From: Labilithrix sp.
Lineage (GTDB): Bacteria > Myxococcota_A > Polyangia > Polyangiales > Polyangiaceae
Direction: 5' to 3'
DNA length: 32,685 nt
Assembly (NCBI GenBank): GCA_019637195.1
Contig: JAHBWA010000100.1
Span: 1 to 32,685 of the forward strand
This document shows positions 27,295 to 32,685 of the stretch, in pieces. The first letter of the stretch is position 1; each line of letters starts with the position of its first letter. The notes under the pieces were generated by a model. It did no database searches, was not told the DNA's origin, and was given only the letters and a program-made list of their open reading frames with translations. The translations under genes and the position numbers were made by a program.

Positions 27295-27319
27295 CGGGTC
27301 GGCCGAGAGCGTGGGAAGT

Positions 27320-28840
27320 TCAGGCGCCGACGGCCTTGAACGCCGCGGGAGTGAGCTGGTCAAGGGGTAGCGCGAAGACGTCGCGATGGGTTCCGAGTCG
27401 CTCGAAAGCCCAGGAGAGGTAGCGGTGTACGGCGACGCCTTGGGCGCGGCAGGTGGCGACGATGCCGAGCAGGACGCACGCGCGGTGAGCGCCCTCGGTG
27501 CTGCCGGCGAAGAGCATGTTGAGACGGAGCTTCGCGACGTTCTGAAACTCGCGCTCGGTCGGCGAGTTGTCGATGGGGACCTCGGGGTCGTCGACGAAGC
27601 GGAAGAGGGCGTCGCCGTGATTGTCGTAGTAGCGAATCGCCGCCGTCAGCGGCTCGGAGGGCAGAAGCGTGGGGGCGACGGCCTGGCGCCACCGCGCGAA
27701 GTCATCGGCGATCGGTCGGATGCGTCGCTGCCGATGCTCGCGCAGAGCGTCTCCGCGGAGGCCGAGCGTTTGCGCGGCCTCCTCTTCACCGTAGATGGCG
27801 CCGAGGAAGGCGCCGCCCTCGGCGGCGAGGATGGGTTGGGTGTCCTCGGCGTCGCGGAACTTCCGGCGACCGTGCGCGTTGCAACCGGCTTCGATGACGC
27901 GGCCGGTGGCGTAGACGGCGTTGAAGCGGTGCTCGGCGTCGGCGGTGAGCGTGCCGCGAAACGGTTGGAGCTTCGCGGCGACGGAGACGCCCGCCTTGTC
28001 CGCCTCGTACTGGAAGACTGCGACCTCGCGGTTCCGATAGAGCTCGACGTAGCCGTTGTGCGCTGCCGCGAGCTTCGGCACGATGACCTTCAAGCCGGTG
28101 CCATCGGTCGCCATCCAGCTGCTGGAGAGCAGCTGCTTCCAGTGAAGGCCGTCGATGCCGCCGAGCAGGTCGGCTGCGCGCTCGATGAACGTGACGAGCG
28201 TGCTCATCGCGAGGGGCACGCCGCGTTCGGCAAGGTCGCGACGGATGCGGTCGAGCGGCGTGAGCAGCCAGAACTTCTGGTAGACGAGCCACGCGAGCCA
28301 ATCGCACGTGACCTTCGAGCGCTCGTAGGGCGCGGGGAGCGAGCGGAGCGTGGTGCGCGCCCCGCACTTCCGGCATCGGCATGTGAGGCGGCGAACGAGG
28401 CGACGCCGCTGATGCTCCTTGACGACGTGGAGCTTCTCTTCGCGGAGATCATCGACGACATCGAGCGAGGTTGCGCCGCAATCGCCGCAAGCCTCGGGAC
28501 GAAGCTCGTGCTCCTCGGCCTCGAGGTGACCCGGGATGGACTTTCGCCCCGTGGGCCTTGCCTTCTCCTTCTTCGGCGCGCTCTCTTCCGAGGGCTTGTC
28601 GGGCGGCTTCGGGCGTTCGTCGAACGCGCGTCGGGCGTCGGGCTCGACGAGCGGCGGCGGAACGGCCGGCTTCTCGACGGCGGGCCTGCGCTGCTTGCGC
28701 TGGGCCACCGCGAGCAACTCCGCGACGCGCTCGTTCAGCCGCGCGAGCTGGGTGAGAAGTCCGCCGACCTGCATTGCGAGGCTCGCGACCTGCTTGCGCA
28801 GCGCCGCGTTCTCCTCGCGCAGGCTCTCCAGCTCGTCCAC
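27320..28840 (-). CDS. tnpC: IS66 transposase
   Basis: A 506-aa transposase of normal IS66 TnpC length. Order of parts: a leucine-zipper-like coiled coil at 1-50 (MDELESLREENAALRKQVAS); a basic/Pro linker; a zinc-finger-like region with Cys pairs (ACGDCGATS, CRCRKCG); the DDE catalytic core from about residue 200 (WMATDGTGL with the first Asp, GCNAHGRRKFRD, then NSPTERE with the Glu); and the IS66 C-terminal domain (MLFAGSTEGAHRACVLLGIV). The start is GTG. The gene appears intact and should supply the catalytic function for movement of the element. Confidence 0.95.
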   Translation of the reverse strand: MDELESLREENAALRKQVASLAMQVGGLLTQLARLNERVAELLAVAQRKQRRPAVEKPAVPPPLVEPDARRAFDERPKPPDKPSEESAPKKEKARPTGRKSIPGHLEAEEHELRPEACGDCGATSLDVVDDLREEKLHVVKEHQRRRLVRRLTCRCRKCGARTTLRSLPAPYERSKVTCDWLAWLVYQKFWLLTPLDRIRRDLAERGVPLAMSTLVTFIERAADLLGGIDGLHWKQLLSSSWMATDGTGLKVIVPKLAAAHNGYVELYRNREVAVFQYEADKAGVSVAAKLQPFRGTLTADAEHRFNAVYATGRVIEAGCNAHGRRKFRDAEDTQPILAAEGGAFLGAIYGEEEAAQTLGLRGDALREHRQRRIRPIADDFARWRQAVAPTLLPSEPLTAAIRYYDNHGDALFRFVDDPEVPIDNSPTEREFQNVAKLRLNMLFAGSTEGAHRACVLLGIVATCRAQGVAVHRYLSWAFERLGTHRDVFALPLDQLTPAAFKAVGA

Positions 28841-28885
28841 GGTCGAGCAGAGATCATACTCGGCAGTCCATGTCGATCCCCTTGC

Positions 28886-29242
28886 TCACTTTTCGAGCAT
28901 GGGTCGCCGGTACCAGCCGGTTCGGGCAGCGGTGAAGTCGATGCCGGCGAGCAGGGACGCGAACGTCGAGCCGTCGATGGCGATCTGCGTCGTGTCGCTA
29001 GGGAGGGCGGGAAGCTGGAAGCTGCCGGCCTCGAGACGCTTCGCGAGAACACACCAGCCCGAGCCGTCGAACCACAATGCCTTCGCGAGCCGCCTCCTCT
29101 TGTTGAGGAACAAGTAGAGATGGCCGTCGACAGGATCGAGTCCGAGGCGTCGGACCGCGCCGGCGAGTGCGTCGAACGAGCCGCGCATGTCGAGAGGCGC
29201 CACGGCGACGAACACGCGCACCGTCGGCGGCAGACTCAGCAC
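28886..29242 (-). CDS. tnpB: IS66 accessory protein TnpB
   Basis: A 118-aa protein of the IS66 Orf2 family: VRVFVAVAPLDMRGSFDALA, DPVDGHLYLFLNKRRRLAK, LWFDGSGWCVLAKRLEAGSF and the C-terminal GIDFTAARTGWYRRP. All the family landmarks are present. Its exact role is unsettled, though it is needed for efficient transposition in studied IS66 elements. GTG start, overlapping the end of tnpA by seven bases. Confidence 0.95.
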   Translation of the reverse strand: MLSLPPTVRVFVAVAPLDMRGSFDALAGAVRRLGLDPVDGHLYLFLNKRRRLAKALWFDGSGWCVLAKRLEAGSFQLPALPSDTTQIAIDGSTFASLLAGIDFTAARTGWYRRPMLEK

Positions 29243-29640
29243 GCGCGCAGGGCCTCCATCACGCGCCGCAACGTCACGACCGAAACGTCGTCACCGAATT
29301 CCAGCCGCGCGCCCGCGATCTCCAGGACGTACCGCGCCGTCATCCTCGCGGCGACCGGCGTCGTGGGCACGAGCTCGACGAGAGCTGGCCGAATCATCGC
29401 GGGCAGCGCTCGCTTTCGCGGCGGCACCCCAGCCTTTGACCGTTCCAGATTTATGCCCCAGGCGCGGAGCGAGCGTCCGTCGACACCATGCGCGCGCCCC
29501 CACTCCCCTGCGCTCTGGCCCGCGAGCCGAGCGGCACGCATGCATCGCCGGGCGTCGGCCTCGTCCTCGATCTTCCTGGCTCGCGCCACGTCCACCTCCG
29601 CGTCGCGCCCATCCTGCCGGGCGTCACCCGCAGACGTCAT
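29236..29640 (-). CDS. tnpA: IS66 accessory protein TnpA
   Basis: A 134-aa protein with an N-terminal helix-turn-helix-like region (RLAGQSAGEWGRAHGVDGRSLRAW, quoted in part as GEWGRAHGVDGRSLRAW), a basic linker and a C-terminal strand/helix segment (ARLEFGDDVSVVTLRRVMEAL) typical of IS66 Orf1. It may bind the element ends. The ATG at 29640 lies on the inner edge of the right inverted repeat, so its expression depends on the end sequence or on an outside promoter; a slightly later start is possible. Confidence 0.85.
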   Translation of the reverse strand: MTSAGDARQDGRDAEVDVARARKIEDEADARRCMRAARLAGQSAGEWGRAHGVDGRSLRAWGINLERSKAGVPPRKRALPAMIRPALVELVPTTPVAARMTARYVLEIAGARLEFGDDVSVVTLRRVMEALRAC

Positions 29641-29662
29641 CCCGGTGTCGCTGATGGGTCAC
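29638..29662 (-). repeat. IS66 right terminal inverted repeat
   Basis: Minus strand begins GTGACCCATCAGCGAC, then ACCGGGATG. It matches the left end at 24 of 25 bases and includes the tnpA start codon. Confidence 0.93.
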
Positions 29663-29670
29663 GTAGCGCA
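29663..29670 (+). repeat. target site duplication GTAGCGCA, right
   Basis: Identical to 27262-27269, directly outside the right inverted repeat. Confidence 0.92.
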
Positions 29671-29923
29671 CGACGTCCCCGTCGTGGGCGTCTGCTTCGT
29701 CCCAGATCTGGAGATCGCTCTCGACGCTCCAATCCTGCGTGATCCTGTAGCCGTCCACCCAACCGAGCTTGACGAGCTTCTCGTCGTCACCCTCGTAGGT
29801 CGCCACGTCGTAGTGGAACTTCGCGATGTGCGGCCACTCCTCGGAGTACGCACACTCATCCCCGCGGCTCCGCAGGTGCAACCGCGCGTCCGCCGCGAAC
29901 TCTTCGACATCTTCGAGCATCAT
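29663..29923 (-). pseudogene. 5' part of the gene split by IS66
   Basis: Starts with a double ATG (MMLEDVEEFAADARLHL) that overlaps the stop of the upstream DUF5063 gene as ATGA, with GGAGG just before. It codes for the first 88 residues of the reconstructed 253-aa protein, including WVDGYRITQDWSVESDLQIW and ADAHDGDVVRYV, where the insertion falls. As it stands the frame runs into the IS and stops after 11 foreign residues. The coupling shows that the gene belonged to the three-gene operon led by the AbiJ-like gene. The segment resembles the N-terminal half of some GNAT-like proteins only loosely. Confidence 0.8.
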
Positions 29924-30726
29924 GCACCTCCACTACTCGTCTGAGCATCGACAACTCGACGACACGCTCGATGAAGGGCGCGCAGAGCGTCGACGGCATG
30001 GTCGCCCCAGTGGGTGTCGAAGGAGAAGCGCCACTCCCAGACGGCGTCTGCCATGTTGCCCTTTTCCCAGTGCCAGAGCCCCCGACGGACATCTCCGTAG
30101 ACGTCGAGAATGTCGTCGGAGAGCGACCCGGCGACCGGAACGCTCTCCTCATATGGGTCAAAGACCTCCCAGTAGACCTCATGCTCCTCGAAGCCTGGCC
30201 ACCCCTCCGGAACGGGGTAGCGTGGCGCCTCGCGCTCGGTTACCCGCTCGGCGTTCGGAAGCATGGCACCCGCGGAGTACAGAGCGAGGAGCTCTCGACG
30301 AGCATGCTCGAGCCGCTCAATGACAGTCACCGTCCCGGCCGAAGTGACGCACTTGCAGAAGCTCTCCGCGGCTCGAACGAATCCGGCCACCGCCGAACTG
30401 AATGGAACCGGCCAGGCCCTCTCGACCACCTGGACGTGGCCGACGATCCGAGCGCCCTCCATCAAGGGTATCGTCGCGCCCGGCCGGACGTGATCCCAGA
30501 ACTCCGGCCGCAGTGGCTCAAGCCTCGCGTCGCCCTCCGCTCCCGGAGCGAGTTCGTCGGCGCCGAGAAGCATGATTCGCCCGTCGTTCAGCATCGACTC
30601 GTCGTTCCAGACGTTGCCGATGTCGAAGAGCGGTCGGTAGTTGCTGCGAATGGCGGTCTGTCGGCCTCCGTCTGCGGTCGACCGCAGTTGTACTCGGACG
30701 ATGAAGGCGGGCCGTTCATCGCTCAC
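29920..30726 (-). CDS. EF-Tu-like beta-barrel fused to DUF5063
   Basis: A 268-aa protein of two parts. Residues about 6-105 (RVQLRSTADGGRQTAIRSNY, YRPLFDIG, then PLRPEFWDHVRPGATIPLMEG and RIVGHVQVVE) match the EF-Tu C-terminal beta-barrel-like module, with the GGR-x-T/P-I and GxR-x-VG landmarks. Residues about 110-265 match DUF5063: FVRAAESFCKCV, LLALYSAGAMLP, YWEVFDPYEE, SLSDDILDVYGDVRRGLWHW and WEWRFSFDTHWGDHAVDALR. No GTPase domain is present. The start is GTG overlapping the upstream stop (GTGA), with GGGAGG five bases before. The stop overlaps the next gene (ATGA). The function of either half is unknown; together with its neighbours it may form a defence unit. Confidence 0.8.
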   Translation of the reverse strand: MSDERPAFIVRVQLRSTADGGRQTAIRSNYRPLFDIGNVWNDESMLNDGRIMLLGADELAPGAEGDARLEPLRPEFWDHVRPGATIPLMEGARIVGHVQVVERAWPVPFSSAVAGFVRAAESFCKCVTSAGTVTVIERLEHARRELLALYSAGAMLPNAERVTEREAPRYPVPEGWPGFEEHEVYWEVFDPYEESVPVAGSLSDDILDVYGDVRRGLWHWEKGNMADAVWEWRFSFDTHWGDHAVDALRALHRACRRVVDAQTSSGGA

Positions 30727-31556
30727 GGGAGCCTCCCGGCATCGTGCTTCTTCACGAGGTATGTGACGACAGCGGCGCAGACGGTCGTAACGAGCTCGGC
30801 ATCCTCTGCCGACGGCTCTCGTCCTTCCTGGAGATGTCGGCCGACCTCGGAGGCGTAGCCCCAGGCTTTCTCGACTGCCACATCCAATGGCCGTGGGATG
30901 GCCAGCTTGGTGCCGTAGTTCTTCATGAGCGTGCCGAGCGTCGGTTTCGGATCGCCGCTGATGTCTCGGGCTACGCACTCGAGGGCTGCCATCGAGTGTT
31001 GAATCGCGCCGGTTCGGTCTGGCTCGGGCCGTCGCGAAAGGTCGCTGAGCGCCTCTGCGACTTCGTTTTGAGCGGTAGCCCTGCTCGACTGCCGCAACAC
31101 GGCTTGAGCCGACGAGACCGCCTGCTCGAAGGGTTGATCGCCTCGGTAGACGATCTGCCCGTGCTGCATCTTCCAGCCGATGCCTTGCTCGTAAAGGATG
31201 TCGTTCAGCTTGTTCTCGAAGTCTGCGGCGCTGCCATCCCGCGTTCTGAACCCGCTCTGCCGCGCCGCAGCTTCGGCGTAGAACGCCTCCGCGATGTCGA
31301 AGACGCGGTACCACGTACAGGTCGAGATCAGGTCCTTCACTTCGCCAGCGATGTTGGGGTGCTCGCTCCAGTTGCCCTGATCGGGCATCACGCGCAAAAC
31401 GCGGCAGATCAGCGCTCGCTGATCTGACGGGGCAGAGAACCCCTCCTCGGCCGCGATCTGCACCACCGCGTACCCGAGCGCCTCGGGCGCGTCCTCGCGC
31501 ACCGTGATCGGCGCGGCCTGTCCTGAGTAGCCGTGGCGTCGGCTGAATGAGGTCAT
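30723..31556 (-). CDS. AbiJ-NTD4 / HEPN-like protein
   Basis: A 277-aa protein. The N-terminal part (MTSFSRRHGYSGQAAPITVR, EDAPEALGYAVVQIA, ICRVLRVMPDQGNWSEHPNI) and the middle (FENKLNDILYEQGIGWKM) follow the family annotated as AbiJ-NTD4-like in many genomes. The C-terminal part (TGAIQHSMAALECVARDISG, PTLGTLMKNYGTKLAIPRPL, KAWGYASEVGRHLQEGREP) is the strongly conserved helical domain of that family and is HEPN-like in pattern. The usual R-x(4-6)-H HEPN motif may be the SEVGRHLQEG region, but this is not certain. AbiJ proteins act in phage abortive infection. The gene starts at ATG 31556 with GAGAG upstream and leads the coupled operon. It is the likely effector or sensor. Confidence 0.7.
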   Translation of the reverse strand: MTSFSRRHGYSGQAAPITVREDAPEALGYAVVQIAAEEGFSAPSDQRALICRVLRVMPDQGNWSEHPNIAGEVKDLISTCTWYRVFDIAEAFYAEAAARQSGFRTRDGSAADFENKLNDILYEQGIGWKMQHGQIVYRGDQPFEQAVSSAQAVLRQSSRATAQNEVAEALSDLSRRPEPDRTGAIQHSMAALECVARDISGDPKPTLGTLMKNYGTKLAIPRPLDVAVEKAWGYASEVGRHLQEGREPSAEDAELVTTVCAAVVTYLVKKHDAGRLP

Positions 31557-31919
31557 TCGGCCGCTCTCGCCGGTAGCAGGCTAGCATTACCTTTCATCGT
31601 CCCTCCCCAAGGCGACAGCAGTCGCGTTGACGCTCGCCGCATCATGTCGGCTCCTGCGAGGCCTTCCCTCGTCGCACGCGCGTCTGGGTGCCCGCATTCG
31701 GCGCCGACGCCGTCGTGCCAGGAACGAAGGGCGACAGCCCGACACGGGCCTCGCCCTGCACGACCACGAAGGCCTCCTGCTTTGCACGCGTGATCGCATT
31801 GTACGCCAGGGAGGCCGAGACCGATCGACGCGACAGCGGTCGGGCCTGCTCGAGCAGCGGCGGGGTCGCCGAGCCAGCCGCCGTGCGCTGGACCCGGGAT
31901 GCTTTGAGCGCGGCGCGAG
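31557..31919. other. 363-bp stretch, no intact gene; possible helicase remnant
   Basis: No convincing intact gene. On the minus strand at about 31642-31860 the frame reads LAYNAITRAKQEAFVVVQGE and then GLSPFVPG. This resembles the end of UvrD/RecD-like helicases (motif VI, Y-x-A-x-TRAK, then a strand and SPF). It is isolated and lacks all upstream motifs, so it may be a remnant or chance. The AbiJ-like gene's promoter should lie here. Confidence 0.35.
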
Positions 31920-32685
31920 CTACTGCACGTTCCAATCAGGAACCGCGACGGCACGCGCAGTCTGCAGATCGCTACCTCCATCGACGATCAGCTCATGCGT
32001 GATCCATGAACCGGGAACGCGCGTTCGGAGGTCCCTTCCCTGCTTATAGTCACGGATGTAGCCGAAGTGGCGAGGAAGCAGCTCGCTCGGCGGCAACCAT
32101 GGTCGACGGCGGCCAGCGTCGATTTCAGTCATGAGGACGTGGCCGTCAAAGACAAACTCGGTCCATGCGAACGGTGACGCGGAAATCTCGAAGTCGACGT
32201 CCCGCCATTCGTAGACCGGCGACTCGCTCAAATGGCAGCGTTCGATCACGAACGCGAAGTCATTGCCCGGCGCCAGAATCGCGCCTCCCTGCGGATGCGG
32301 GAGACGCGCACCTTCAGGGACTCGCGCTTGAACGAGCGTCCACTTGACGATGTCCTGAGTGATCTCTTTCTTGAACTGGCGCTCCGAGATGTGACGAACG
32401 ACCTCGTGGCCGTCATCCACGTCGAGCGGACCAACGACGCGAATTCCTCGACCATACGAGCGTCGACCGTGAAGCACCGTGCGCAGCAGCTCGGCGGTGT
32501 CGAGCGCATACGAGGTCATCATCGCGTCGAGCTCGTGCGACTGGAACGCTCGAGCCCACATGGCCAAGCAGTAGCCTAGTTCGGACGCAGGCTTCTCCGC
32601 GATGGGCACCATCCGATCGCGCCGGTAGTCATGAACCTCGAAGTCGAGGAGATGGCCGAGCATCATCGCGTGCCGAGCCGCGTCG
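31920..32685 (-). CDS. hypothetical protein, 5' end beyond window
   Basis: The frame is open to the right edge (DAARHAMMLGHLLDFEVHDY), so the ATG at 32664-32666 is probably internal; no ribosome site precedes it. At least 254 residues. Visible segments include CLAMWARAFQSHELDAMMTS, a basic stretch (KKEITQDIVKWTLVQAR), FAFVIERCHLSESPVYEWRD and FVFDGHVLMTEIDAG, ending in AVAVPDWNVQ. Alternating strand patterns in the C-terminal part suggest a beta-rich fold. No family is recognised. It is upstream of, and on the same strand as, the AbiJ-like operon but 363 bases away, so it is probably a separate unit. Confidence 0.6.
   Translation of the reverse strand, partial: DAARHAMMLGHLLDFEVHDYRRDRMVPIAEKPASELGYCLAMWARAFQSHELDAMMTSYALDTAELLRTVLHGRRSYGRGIRVVGPLDVDDGHEVVRHISERQFKKEITQDIVKWTLVQARVPEGARLPHPQGGAILAPGNDFAFVIERCHLSESPVYEWRDVDFEISASPFAWTEFVFDGHVLMTEIDAGRRRPWLPPSELLPRHFGYIRDYKQGRDLRTRVPGSWITHELIVDGGSDLQTARAVAVPDWNVQ

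Larger units (their letters stand above)
27270..29662 (-). mobile_element. complete IS66-family insertion sequence, 2393 bp
   Basis: The element has 25-base terminal inverted repeats, at 27270-27294 and 29638-29662, beginning GTGACCCATCAGCGAC. They match at 24 of 25 bases. The flanks carry the 8-bp duplication GTAGCGCA. It holds the three standard IS66 genes in order tnpA, tnpB, tnpC on the minus strand, all open and of normal length. Intact ends, intact genes and a perfect duplication indicate a recent and probably still mobile insertion. Confidence 0.95.

Noticed and set aside
31553..31981. 142-aa minus-strand frame upstream of the AbiJ-like gene
   Set aside because: Basic low-complexity translation without a ribosome site. 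Another frame there has the helicase-like motif, and neither is convincing as a gene.

Overview
The window is very GC-rich bacterial chromosomal DNA with the gene content of a predatory or social myxobacterium (Myxococcota, probably Polyangiales). The evidence is several lipoproteins with long Asp/Ala/Gly-rich linkers, Cys-rich 'NCGACG' repeat proteins, a bacterial RRM protein, two ECF sigma factors, and zinc-ribbon and ankyrin proteins of unknown role. The taxonomic call is inference from composition and families. No rRNA, tRNA or CRISPR array was seen.

Region 1 (1-6415, all minus strand) reads as one operon. In order of transcription it holds an exported protein, an ECF sigma factor, a single-pass membrane protein with a TPR-like tail (candidate anti-sigma or partner), and four exported lipoprotein-like proteins: Cys-rich repeat, two beta-propeller types, and an RCC1-type that runs off the left edge. 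Most neighbours overlap by ATGA or GTGA, so the set is probably translationally coupled. Region 2 (6656-7967) is a small minus-strand set with an RRM RNA-binding protein, a 92-aa protein and a DnaJ-type zinc-finger protein. Region 3 (8212-12905) has a minus-strand pair (zinc-ribbon protein, Imm26-like protein) divergent from a plus-strand pair. That plus pair is a protein with two phosphorylation-dead receiver-like domains followed by a WD40-like lipoprotein carrying an apparent frameshift.

Region 4 (13025-20518) holds an ankyrin protein, a DHFR/RibD-C reductase divergent from an ECF sigma factor with a SnoaL-like C-terminal domain, a frameshifted unknown gene, two overlapping nucleotidyltransferases of the YcgL type, and a second zinc-ribbon protein. 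A decayed fragment of a DUF1016 nuclease gene lies beside the last of these. Region 5 (20519-23638) has a tandem repeat, a large Cys-repeat/Gly-rich lipoprotein and a cytosolic beta-propeller.

Region 6 (23639-32685) looks like accessory, defence-like DNA. It has a DUF1835-like gene flanked by a 23-bp direct repeat, an intact DUF1016 (YhcG-type PD-(D/E)XK) nuclease gene, and a complete IS66-family element with 25-bp inverted repeats and an 8-bp target duplication. The IS66 copy splits one gene cleanly. Removing it restores a three-gene coupled operon: an AbiJ-NTD4/HEPN-like protein, a fusion of an EF-Tu-like beta-barrel to DUF5063, and an acetyltransferase-like protein. This operon is the best candidate in the window for an undescribed system.
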